DNA of 33,974 nucleotides from an uncultured Bacteroidales bacterium (GTDB taxonomy: Bacteria; Bacteroidota; Bacteroidia; Bacteroidales; WCHB1-69): positions 1 through 33,974 of the forward strand of contig CALDIA010000063.1 of NCBI GenBank assembly GCA_937901455.1. The letters run 5' to 3'. Shown piece by piece: positions 17,186 through 25,482 of the stretch; the first letter of the stretch is position 1, and the number at the start of each line of letters is the position of its first letter. The position numbers and the translations under genes were made by a program. Below the pieces are notes generated by a model. It saw nothing but the letters and a program-made list of their open reading frames with translations. It did not search any database and was not told the origin of the DNA.

Positions 17186-18364
17186 TTAATGTGTTGTATT
17201 TCCTGACTGGTCAACGGGTACTACTTGCTCATCGGTATTTTTCTCTGAGACTGGCTGACTATTGGTTGTCTTGTTCGTTAGGTCTTCTTCCAAGAAATAG
17301 GCGCCAAAGAATTCCTTGATGATAATACGGATCAACGTGTATGCCGGTACGGCAAAGAATATGGCCATCACACCACCGATATAACCTGCCATCAAAATGA
17401 CAATGAAGATTTCCAAAGGATGGGTGTGTGTGCGCTTCCCGTAAATATGCGGCTGGAAGATAAAGTCGTCCAACCCTTTGGCTACTACTACAACGGCAAT
17501 TACTTTGATGATGGTGTGCACAATCAAGGGCGTCTCAGGGTTGCTGGCTATCAGTGAGGTGAGCGAGATGATGACCCCGATGATGGCGGAAATAACAGGT
17601 CCCACAAAGGGGATGATATTTAGCAATCCACCTAAGGTTCCTATCAGCAGAGCCTTTGGAACCTTGAGAACCAAACAGAGCAGGGTCTCGATCACTGCGA
17701 TGATGAGCATGTCAATGAATACACCTACAAAATAGGATGATAGCTGCTCACCAGTAGCATCCAATATGTTTTCAAAGTTCTGATGGAAACGTTTGGGTAG
17801 CCATTGCTTGATCATACGGAAGAAAATGCCGTGATCCTTTAAGGCGAAAAAGGTCATGAACAAAATGCAGAATACCGATATTAGCAAGGTGGAGGCGACA
17901 TGGAAAGTGTCGCTCACCAAATTTGACATGTCAATCTTGGTGATAGTACGTTGCATCTCTTCTGAAACGAAGGTGGCGAAGTTCTCATCGGCCCCTAAAA
18001 AGCCGAATCGCCGAAGGAATGGATCAAAGCTGTTAAGCCACTCTGCAAAACTGTTGCTCAAACTAGTGGCATCTACCGAAAGCAATGAGTTGACTTCTCG
18101 CAGGATGACAGGGATGATGAAATAGAATGCTGAAATTAACACCGCTATAATGATGAAAAGGGTGATGACAGCTGACAAGGTGATGGAAAGTTGCTTGCCT
18201 TTGACATTGATTTTACCCAAAAGACGCATGATAGGTTGCCCTAAGAAACAAAGCGCCAGAGAGATAAGCATGTAAACGAGAATGTCCCAAAAGAACCACC
18301 CCATGAAAACGAGAATGGCTAAAACCACAATGATGGCTATGACACTTGTCTTGTTTGTATTCAT
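17186..18364 (-). CDS. AI-2E family transporter (PerM/YdiK-like permease)
   Basis: A 392-residue membrane protein with the family layout: two to three membrane segments at the N-terminus (residues about 5-75), a soluble stretch with LLSVDATSLSNSFAEWL, then a cluster of further segments with the conserved GGLLNIIPFVGPVISAIIGVI near residues 240-260. It ends in a polar tail rich in Thr, Asn and Gln. Members were named for autoinducer-2 export but many appear to act as ion or proton antiporters, so the substrate is open. The start overlaps the tamB stop by 4 bases. Confidence 0.9.
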   Translation of the reverse strand: MNTNKTSVIAIIVVLAILVFMGWFFWDILVYMLISLALCFLGQPIMRLLGKINVKGKQLSITLSAVITLFIIIAVLISAFYFIIPVILREVNSLLSVDATSLSNSFAEWLNSFDPFLRRFGFLGADENFATFVSEEMQRTITKIDMSNLVSDTFHVASTLLISVFCILFMTFFALKDHGIFFRMIKQWLPKRFHQNFENILDATGEQLSSYFVGVFIDMLIIAVIETLLCLVLKVPKALLIGTLGGLLNIIPFVGPVISAIIGVIISLTSLIASNPETPLIVHTIIKVIAVVVVAKGLDDFIFQPHIYGKRTHTHPLEIFIVILMAGYIGGVMAIFFAVPAYTLIRIIIKEFFGAYFLEEDLTNKTTNSQPVSEKNTDEQVVPVDQSGNTTH

Positions 18365-21300
18365 TTTTTCTTTTTATCTTTCTTGGTTCTTTTCTTCTTT
18401 GGCGGGCTGTTGAAATCTTGCTTGAATGCCAATGCCACACCAGCCGTGTAGTTAATCTGATTGTCGATGATATGATACTCATCGCGCTCGCCGATGTAGG
18501 TGTAGGCCTTTAACTTCCAAGTGCCCTTGGGGTTTATGTTGTAGTTCACGATGAAGTCGCCATACATGTTGTTGATGGCTGATGCGTTGCGGTCGTCATA
18601 ATACCCGATACTGGTCTCAATCGAGATCTTGTCTTTTAACAGATTGGCGCCAGCGGTAACCCCATACTCCGCGGAGGTCTTGTCAGTAGCCTGATTGTAT
18701 GTGATGCCAAAGGAGCCCTTTTGGTTGGACATCATGTTGCCCAGCATATTGTTGATGATATTGCTGAACAAGTTGAGGCCACTGGCTCCCAAGTCGGTTT
18801 CCCCAGAGAACATGTCGTTGGGCATGAAGTTGTTGGTCATCAGGAAGTAGGCGAACTGTTTGGTCAGATTTTCCGTGTTGGTGGTGTCAATGGCATTGTA
18901 GAACATGGTGCGAACCTCATTGCTGCTGTTGGGCAACTCAAAGCTGAAGGTGGGCTCGATTTGCTGCATCAGCTGACCGTTTAGATGGATGTAGGAGTTG
19001 ACATTCACATTGCCGCTCAGGGATTCTTGGGTGAGAATGTTGTTGAGCGATGTTTTGGAGGTTTTGTAGGCGCTAACTTTGACTAACATATTATCCAAGG
19101 GCCCATCGAAATGGATGTTGCCACCTGGCACCAGTATGAAGCGAGAGTTGACCACATTGTACAAGGCAATTTTGAAATCACCTGACAACAATTCCAAATT
19201 TCCGTACAAGTTCAGTTCATCGTTGGCATCGTTATATAGGAGTTGGAAACGACCGTCAGCCTTGGCATTTACAGTGCCACCAATCGATTCAAGGATCAAA
19301 GTCACATCCGATGCATCGGTGACATTGAAGGTGAAGTTGATGTCCAAGGCCATTTTGGACTGTTCTTTCATTAACTGCTCAATATCGTTGTCGGTGGCAC
19401 TTTCCTTAGGCTTGAAGTAGATGACACTCGATTGTGAGGCAGAGTTGGCCGAGCTGACCTGCAGGGTGATATGGGTGCCATCCAAAGTGGAAAGGTTCGG
19501 TCCGATGAATGAGAGCTTGTCACTATTGCCCACAATGTCAATGTCTCCCGACGCATAGCCTTTGCCATAAAAGACACTGTTGACACTCTTCGGAGTATTC
19601 AAGGCCATGATGCGGTCGGTGTGAATGTCTAAATCAATGGTCATGTCTTTAAACATCTTATGGCGTATGATACCGCTCATGTATGCTGTGTTCTGCTCGC
19701 TGTCGAGAATCTTCATCTGCTTGAAAACAATACCGTCCTCATTGAAAAAAATATCTTGGTCTTTGACAAAGTAGGTGGTGCCGATAGGTGCGATGCCCAT
19801 ATCAGCGTCAATAACGTGCACCGTGCCGTCAAAGTAGGATTTTGTAGGATTTATGTAGATGGCAAGGTCGCCAGAGGCCTTGCCCTTGATGTGGTCGCTG
19901 AAGCCCGACAGAAAAGGCGACAGGAATCCTGCGTTCAAAGAGTCGAAAGCGGTCTTGATGGTGAAACTTTTTTGGTCAATCTTGAAATCACCGTTAAGTT
20001 TAGCAATGAGATTGTGTTCTTGCTCGATGTTACGGTAACTCTTCTGAATCATCTCGTTGGAAGGCTGCGTCAAGGAGTCTTGGAAGATGCCTCCTGTGAA
20101 CCCGATTTTTCCAAGCGTGTCGAGCAAAGCTAAGAGATAGAGGTTCCCGATGGGCTCTTCATTGAAAGCGAAGTCGCCAGTGTAGGCCTTGCCAAATACC
20201 AGCATCTTGCCATTGCGGTTACCTATATTGATTTGCGCAGAGAGATCTCCGTCCATGGACATGCCAGACAATAATGGATTGATTATGTCCATGTCGATAT
20301 TGGCAAGGTCCACGGAAAGAATGTTGCGGGTGTTCTTGGCATAACTACCGTTGATGGCAATGCTACTGCCATTGTCGTAGAAGCGAAGATTGTTAACCTC
20401 CAGCTTGTTCTTCAGGATATGGATGTCATTGTCATTGTTGAATACCCATTCATGATCGTTGAGATATATGGTGGAATTGCGCAGGGCAAATACAATGTCC
20501 TCTGGGCTTTTCAAGGATGCCAGACCACTGAGGTTGCTGTTGTTGGCGTCAGAATTGAAAGGGTTGTGCCAAAGGATGTCATAACGAATGGTGTCGTCCA
20601 CAGCATCCGCTTGGGCAGAGATGTTGTCAAAGGTTAGCCTTGATTGGTTGACAAATACGATGGCCGAGTCGCCCGATAGATTCAATGCCAGTGTTTTGTT
20701 TTGACTGTCGTAGCCAGTGAGTGAGAGATTGTGCACCGCGACTTTGTTACGCAGCGCAAAGAACGGAAGGCTGGCAGAGATGGCACTCTTTGATTCTGTC
20801 GAATTGATGTCAATGTCCACAACAGAGTTAGGGGCAATGAATAGGTCAGGAGTGAACAGTTTGGTGACAGAATAGGTTCGGTACGTGTTCAGATGAAACT
20901 TCACATAGCCATCGTGGGGTATGGATGGGGTTACAGCAAGATTGTCAGATTTTTGGTTAGTGGACATGATGCTTGGCACTACCTTTTCTAACATTCCGAC
21001 AAGGGAGTCTTTAAGGGTCATGACTTCATAGTTTGTTTCCAAGGAGGCGTTGGCTATACCGGAAGAGAGAATGTATTTGTGCACATTGTCCAAGTTGATG
21101 GCAGTAAAACGCAGTCGCTCTCCTAATAAACTGTCTGTGGCAGTCTTGACACGGATGTTGTCGAAAGCAATGTAGCCGTTGGCGTTGTTGAAATTGTTGC
21201 CCCGCATCATGATGGAGAAATTGTCGAAACCCAATTCGAAGTTGGGGTTCTGTTGCAGCGTGTGGAGTACCTTTTGGAAACCTTTGGCGGTGGCGGAATC

Positions 21301-22947
21301 AATGGGCGGAATGGCAGAGGCTATGGCCCCGGCATTCATGTGCGATAGGGCAACGTTTCCCTGCAAAGACGGACGCTCTTCAGTAAGGTCCAACTGTGCC
21401 ACCATCTCCCCTTTCAAATTGGGGTCTGTCGTGGTGAGTTCCAAGTTGTAGAGCCGATTCTGATAGTCGCCTTCCACTTTGTTGTGACGGATGCGGTAAC
21501 CCATGAGTGAAAGGTTGCTGATGTCGCCCGCCACGTGCGCCTGCAAGGTGCTGAAGTCAGCATCAGTGAGTGAACTGCCCCGCATGTGCCCATCAATGTT
21601 TAGATCTGCATTGGTGGTGCCCAGAAGTTTGTGGTTGCCTGTTAACTTGGCCAAGTTGAGTCCGTTGGCCTTGACGTTCCCAGTGAGGAGCACCTCCCCG
21701 TCACTGGGCAATGTCCGTAAGTCGGCAATAAGCCCTCCTAATGAGGTGGCAGCGTTGAGTTTAGTATAAAAATTGCCAGGGGTACCCACAAAAGAACCGT
21801 CCAGATTGACATTGCCAATCTTCTGAACCGTGGATGGCAAGGTGATGTGCTTGCCATTGGGGAGCGTGAAACTGACTAATTCGGGGATATTACAAGAAGC
21901 AGAGTCAATCTGCGCACTGATCTGCGCATTCCAAAAGTCGGTGATATCTTTGAAAGAAAAATCGCCAGCCAGCAGGGCGGACAAACCCCAACGGGCTCGC
22001 AGGTTGATGAGACTGAAGTCGTTCACATAACCTTGCACACGATCCGACTGGATGGTGAACACATCCTCCATGCCCTTAATGGCTGGTGCCCAACAAGCCA
22101 CATCGCCCATAGCCAATACAGTAGGCCGTATGCTGGCGGTAATAAGCACTGAGTCGAGAAACTCCCCGTATGTGGCCCATGTGGGATATGAGAACTTGAG
22201 GTCCAAGTCTAAGTTGCTTCGGTCGGTACGAGCCTTGAAATTGCGGAAAGTCATGCTGGTGTCGCAAATGTTGAACTGCCCGCTGCCACTGTTCATCGTG
22301 AACCCGCCATATTGCGAAAATGACATCTCCTGAAAGTCAGCCGACACATTGTCCCCACGAAGCTTGAAAGGCTTGATGTCCCAGTTAATGTCTTTGAATT
22401 CTAAATAACTGTAGTCAATGTCAGGATGACCCTTGGTGTCGTAAACTACCCGACTGTTGTCGTTTATCAACACAAAGCGGGAATCGCTGAGGAGCACATG
22501 CTCTCCATCTAACACGAAGGGTTGGTTGTTCTTCTTCTGTAAATTCTTAGCCCATCGGGCAATGTTGATGACATCCTCGCCCTCATAGGTGCGCAATACA
22601 ATGTTGGCATTTCCTAACTCCACTTTGCCGAATTTCAGCTTCATGGGATTGAGTTTCACCGATAGCAAGCGCCCCTTGATGTCCCCAACAAAAATCATGT
22701 CGTTATTGTGATGATCGGCAATGCGAAAGTCGTGGGCTATGATTTTGAGGGTGGGCGTGACCATGATGTCCTTGAGCGAGATTTCCGAACCCCACTGTTC
22801 ACTGAGCTTTTGGGATACCTTGTTGACAGCAAAGGTCTGGATGGCTGGCACAAAACAAAGCCCTGCAATGAGCAAGTCAAAGGCTATGAGACCCAGAATC
22901 ACCCAAAGGAGTATCTTCCAAATTTTTTTTCTACTTTTGCCGCTCAC
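18361..22947 (-). CDS. tamB: TamB/YtfN-like translocation and assembly (DUF490) protein
   Basis: A 1528-residue protein, the largest in the window. It has a single N-terminal membrane anchor (ILLWVILGLIAFDLLIAGL, about residues 12-30), followed by a very long region of short repeated beta strands as in the AsmA/TamB bridge proteins, and a C-terminal DUF490-like part (about 1200-1480) with the strands GSFGITYN and SIETSIGYYDDR. It is thought to span the periplasm and help outer-membrane protein assembly or lipid movement. The start must be GTG at 22947: an in-frame stop lies only five codons upstream. The tail is unusually Lys-rich (PPKKKRTKKDKKKK). No tamA is in the window. Confidence 0.9.
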   Translation of the reverse strand: MSGKSRKKIWKILLWVILGLIAFDLLIAGLCFVPAIQTFAVNKVSQKLSEQWGSEISLKDIMVTPTLKIIAHDFRIADHHNNDMIFVGDIKGRLLSVKLNPMKLKFGKVELGNANIVLRTYEGEDVINIARWAKNLQKKNNQPFVLDGEHVLLSDSRFVLINDNSRVVYDTKGHPDIDYSYLEFKDINWDIKPFKLRGDNVSADFQEMSFSQYGGFTMNSGSGQFNICDTSMTFRNFKARTDRSNLDLDLKFSYPTWATYGEFLDSVLITASIRPTVLAMGDVACWAPAIKGMEDVFTIQSDRVQGYVNDFSLINLRARWGLSALLAGDFSFKDITDFWNAQISAQIDSASCNIPELVSFTLPNGKHITLPSTVQKIGNVNLDGSFVGTPGNFYTKLNAATSLGGLIADLRTLPSDGEVLLTGNVKANGLNLAKLTGNHKLLGTTNADLNIDGHMRGSSLTDADFSTLQAHVAGDISNLSLMGYRIRHNKVEGDYQNRLYNLELTTTDPNLKGEMVAQLDLTEERPSLQGNVALSHMNAGAIASAIPPIDSATAKGFQKVLHTLQQNPNFELGFDNFSIMMRGNNFNNANGYIAFDNIRVKTATDSLLGERLRFTAINLDNVHKYILSSGIANASLETNYEVMTLKDSLVGMLEKVVPSIMSTNQKSDNLAVTPSIPHDGYVKFHLNTYRTYSVTKLFTPDLFIAPNSVVDIDINSTESKSAISASLPFFALRNKVAVHNLSLTGYDSQNKTLALNLSGDSAIVFVNQSRLTFDNISAQADAVDDTIRYDILWHNPFNSDANNSNLSGLASLKSPEDIVFALRNSTIYLNDHEWVFNNDNDIHILKNKLEVNNLRFYDNGSSIAINGSYAKNTRNILSVDLANIDMDIINPLLSGMSMDGDLSAQINIGNRNGKMLVFGKAYTGDFAFNEEPIGNLYLLALLDTLGKIGFTGGIFQDSLTQPSNEMIQKSYRNIEQEHNLIAKLNGDFKIDQKSFTIKTAFDSLNAGFLSPFLSGFSDHIKGKASGDLAIYINPTKSYFDGTVHVIDADMGIAPIGTTYFVKDQDIFFNEDGIVFKQMKILDSEQNTAYMSGIIRHKMFKDMTIDLDIHTDRIMALNTPKSVNSVFYGKGYASGDIDIVGNSDKLSFIGPNLSTLDGTHITLQVSSANSASQSSVIYFKPKESATDNDIEQLMKEQSKMALDINFTFNVTDASDVTLILESIGGTVNAKADGRFQLLYNDANDELNLYGNLELLSGDFKIALYNVVNSRFILVPGGNIHFDGPLDNMLVKVSAYKTSKTSLNNILTQESLSGNVNVNSYIHLNGQLMQQIEPTFSFELPNSSNEVRTMFYNAIDTTNTENLTKQFAYFLMTNNFMPNDMFSGETDLGASGLNLFSNIINNMLGNMMSNQKGSFGITYNQATDKTSAEYGVTAGANLLKDKISIETSIGYYDDRNASAINNMYGDFIVNYNINPKGTWKLKAYTYIGERDEYHIIDNQINYTAGVALAFKQDFNSPPKKKRTKKDKKKK
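22932..22939 (+). promoter_or_regulatory. candidate -7 box for tsaD inside the 5' end of tamB
   Basis: TACTTTTG matches TAnnTTTG and lies 20 bases before the tsaD start, so the leader would be very short. It overlaps tamB codons 3-5 on the other strand. No clear -33 box is seen at the expected distance. Confidence 0.45.
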
Positions 22948-22959
22948 AATATTATGCCT

Positions 22960-23976
22960 ATGTCAGTTTATATTCTCGGTATAGAATCCTCATGCGACGA
23001 CACTTCAGCGGCCGTCATTGAGGATACGACCATTCTCTCTAATGTCATTGCCAGTCAAAAGGTTCATGCGGAATATGGCGGGGTGGTTCCCGAGTTGGCG
23101 TCCCGCGCACATCAGCAGAATATCATCCCCGTGATTGACACGGCATTAAAGCGTGCAAAAATACATAAAAATCAATTATCCGCCATCGCTTTTACAAATG
23201 GCCCCGGATTACTTGGTTCCCTGCTGGTGGGTAGCTCTTTCGCCAAGGCCATGGCCTATAGCTTGAATATCCCTTTGGTGGAGGTGGATCACCTGCAAGC
23301 GCATGTGTTGGCCAATTTTTTGCAAAAGCCTGATGCTCCTAAGCCCGTGCCACCATTTCCATTCCTGTGCCTCACCGTGTCGGGTGGTCATACACTGCTC
23401 CTACAAGTGAACGACTATTTCGACATGCAGAAACTGGGCGGAACTATTGATGATGCCGCTGGAGAGGCCTTTGACAAGGCTGCCAAGATTCTTGGGCTAC
23501 CCTATCCCGGGGGACCCGTCATCGACAAGTATGCCCAAGAGGGTGATCCCAACCGCTACCAATTCTCCATCTCCCACTTGCCTGGCCTCGACTATAGCTT
23601 CAGTGGCCTCAAGACCTCCTTCCTCTATTTCGTGCGCGACAATCTGAAAGAGAATCCCAACTTTATCGAAGAAAATATCCATGATTTAGCGGCTTCCATC
23701 CAACAAGCCATAGTACAGTCACTGATGAATAAGATGGAGAAAGCGGTCAAGCAGACCCGTTGCAAGGAGCTGGTCTTCGCGGGCGGCGTATCCGCCAACT
23801 CGGCCCTGCGCGCCGCCGCCCAGAAACTGGCCGACAAGTACCACTGCAACCTCTATCTCCCCTCCCTCGATCTGACCACCGACAACGCCGCCATGATTGC
23901 CGTCTGCGGGTATTTCAAATATCTGAAGAAGGAGTTCGTCAATGTTGATGTGGTACCGTACAGCAGCAGCCGGTAA
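22960..23976 (+). CDS. tsaD: tRNA N6-adenosine threonylcarbamoyltransferase TsaD
   Basis: A 338-residue protein with the Kae1/TsaD signatures: ILGIESSCDDTSAAV at the start, metal-binding HLQAH (residues 111-115), GGTIDDAAGEAFDKAAK and FAGGVSANS. With TsaB, TsaC and TsaE it makes the t6A modification at position 37 of ANN-reading tRNAs in the cytoplasm. The frame is open upstream to 22708, but that region is the antisense of tamB. I chose 22960 because MSVYILGIESS matches the family start; 22954, two codons earlier, is equally possible. Its 5' end is only 6-12 bases from that of the divergent tamB. Confidence 0.97.
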   Translation: MSVYILGIESSCDDTSAAVIEDTTILSNVIASQKVHAEYGGVVPELASRAHQQNIIPVIDTALKRAKIHKNQLSAIAFTNGPGLLGSLLVGSSFAKAMAYSLNIPLVEVDHLQAHVLANFLQKPDAPKPVPPFPFLCLTVSGGHTLLLQVNDYFDMQKLGGTIDDAAGEAFDKAAKILGLPYPGGPVIDKYAQEGDPNRYQFSISHLPGLDYSFSGLKTSFLYFVRDNLKENPNFIEENIHDLAASIQQAIVQSLMNKMEKAVKQTRCKELVFAGGVSANSALRAAAQKLADKYHCNLYLPSLDLTTDNAAMIAVCGYFKYLKKEFVNVDVVPYSSSR

Positions 23977-23997
23977 TATTCGATCTTTTCAACGTCA

Positions 23998-24026
23998 TTG
24001 AAGAATAGCTTTTTTTGCTATCTTTG
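23998..24026 (+). promoter_or_regulatory. Bacteroides-type promoter for the first tagged effector
   Basis: TTG at 23998-24000, an 18-base spacer and TATCTTTG at 24019-24026. The -7 region is part of a 16-base block, CTATCTTTGCCGTTGC (24018-24033), that recurs exactly at 25405-25420 before the 565-residue protein. The leader to the ATG at 24078 is about 45 bases. Confidence 0.65.
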
Positions 24027-24077
24027 CCGTTGCAAGTAATAGGAAACCATATACAGGTCGCAAATACAAATTTGATT

Positions 24078-24860
24078 ATGAACAATATCATGGATTTCTG
24101 GCGCAGCGAGTGGAATGCGGTCACTGACACGAGCGAGATGACGGGCATCAATGATGAGCTTGGCACGGCCCCCCTTATGGGAGTACATGAAATAAAAGGT
24201 GGTTGGTATAAGGATGAGAATGGTGATATAAAGTGGACGGAGTGTAAAAGTCCTATAGAGTGGTCTGAAGCCAAAGTAGAAGGATCTTTCTTGGGTGAAG
24301 CTGTTGTCAATATCAAAGGTTCTCTAAATGAAAAATTAGGCTCTAAGAAGAAAAACGATGCTGGTTACGATGGCAAACATACAGATGGGTACATTGACGG
24401 TGAAGGAGCGATAACGGCTGAAGTAAAGGTATATGGACCAGGAGGAGAAAACGATAAAAAAACATATATTGGGTTCACCATGAGTTCAGATTCGGAATTG
24501 TTTGGGGCAATTGCCAGTGGGACATATAGTTTAAATTATGATTCAAAAGGGAAGAGTGGTGCTTTGGAATCTCATTGGGCAATAAATAATAGAGGAAAAG
24601 TAGATGCTCTGAATGGGAATAACCCTAATCCCAATTCAAAATTGAAAGGAACCCCATACAAAAATGGAATATTTATCCATGCTACTAATAAAAGTGGATA
24701 TGCCGGGACTTATTATGATAAATATAACATTTTGCATGGCATTTCAGAAGGTTGTATATTGATTATTCCTTCTTGTCGTACGAGTGGAAATGGTTGGGAT
24801 GAGTTTAACGAACAATTAGAAGGCGTTAATAATGGAACAATAATACTTGATAGAATATAG
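24078..24860 (+). CDS. tagged putative effector 1, YkuD-like (L,D-transpeptidase-like) C-terminal domain
   Basis: A 260-residue protein without a Sec signal. The frame is open to 24015, but 24078 is chosen because the first 22 residues (MNNIMDFWRSEWN...) recur at the start of the gene at 27245 with 61 of 66 identical bases, and because 24015 would precede the promoter's start point. Residues 23-120 are polar and unrecognised. The C-terminal domain carries GIFIHATNKSG with His201 and ISEGCILI with Cys226. A His followed about 20 residues later by S-x-G-C is the active-site pattern of YkuD-fold peptidoglycan enzymes, also used by type VI toxins of the Tlde1 group. A gene for a Sec-exported protein follows after 4 bases, fitting a toxin-immunity pair. 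The fold call rests on the motif only. Confidence 0.6.
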   Translation: MNNIMDFWRSEWNAVTDTSEMTGINDELGTAPLMGVHEIKGGWYKDENGDIKWTECKSPIEWSEAKVEGSFLGEAVVNIKGSLNEKLGSKKKNDAGYDGKHTDGYIDGEGAITAEVKVYGPGGENDKKTYIGFTMSSDSELFGAIASGTYSLNYDSKGKSGALESHWAINNRGKVDALNGNNPNPNSKLKGTPYKNGIFIHATNKSGYAGTYYDKYNILHGISEGCILIIPSCRTSGNGWDEFNEQLEGVNNGTIILDRI

Positions 24861-24864
24861 GGTC

Positions 24865-25374
24865 ATGAAAAAAACTGTTATAATCATTGTTTTGTTTTTT
24901 ATGTATTGTGAAGGTTCCCCACAAAGCATAGGGGTTTTTGTTAAATCGGAAAGCCAAAACAAGCAGATAAGTATTTACAATGACGAGCTGTCTGAAAGGG
25001 TGATTCATACCATAATGGAAGATACAGTGTTTGAACCTTGGTACAGCCTTTCTATTTACGAAGACTCTCCCCTTCGTTTTAAAGTAGGAATTGCCACATT
25101 TGATGATGTCACTCGCTTGATAGGCTGGATTGATAAAAAACATTGTGGTGTTTTTTTACGAATCTATGAAGAAGATCATAATATTGTCAGACTGTATAAC
25201 GCTCCTACAGAGCAATCAAGGTGTGAAGAACATGTTCTGGGAACAGGTTATCATGAAGTCTGGGTGATAGGAGCAGATATAAAAAGTGGATTTCTTAATG
25301 TTGCTTTCAAAGAAGAAGGCAGGCTATACACTGGTTGGACAAAACAATATTGTTCTGACTATTTGTCAGATTAA
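24865..25374 (+). CDS. exported protein, candidate immunity to effector 1
   Basis: A 169-residue protein starting at the ATG 4 bases after the effector stop; an in-frame ATG at 24847 would overlap the effector and lacks a signal at its very start. MKKTVIIIVLFFMYCEGSPQS is a signal peptide. The mature part is small, acidic and mixed alpha/beta by appearance, with a Cys in IDKKHCGVF, and ends in YCSDYLSD. I recognise no family. A periplasmic location next to a predicted peptidoglycan-cutting enzyme is what an immunity protein against a periplasm-acting toxin would need. The role is inferred from position and export only. Confidence 0.55.
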   Translation: MKKTVIIIVLFFMYCEGSPQSIGVFVKSESQNKQISIYNDELSERVIHTIMEDTVFEPWYSLSIYEDSPLRFKVGIATFDDVTRLIGWIDKKHCGVFLRIYEEDHNIVRLYNAPTEQSRCEEHVLGTGYHEVWVIGADIKSGFLNVAFKEEGRLYTGWTKQYCSDYLSD

Positions 25375-25381
25375 ATAAATA

Positions 25382-25413
25382 TTTGCATTGTTGTCCACAA
25401 AAAACTATCTTTG
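25382..25413 (+). promoter_or_regulatory. strong Bacteroides-type promoter for the 565-residue protein operon
   Basis: TTTG at 25382-25385, a 20-base spacer and TATCTTTG at 25406-25413 match the -33/-7 consensus almost perfectly. Bases 25405-25420 are identical to 24018-24033 at the effector 1 promoter. The leader to the ATG at 25483 is about 60 bases and very A-rich. Confidence 0.75.
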
Positions 25414-25482
25414 CCGTTGCGATCAACACGGAAGAAAACAACAAAGAACACAAAAAAACAAACCACTTAAATTTTTAGTCTT

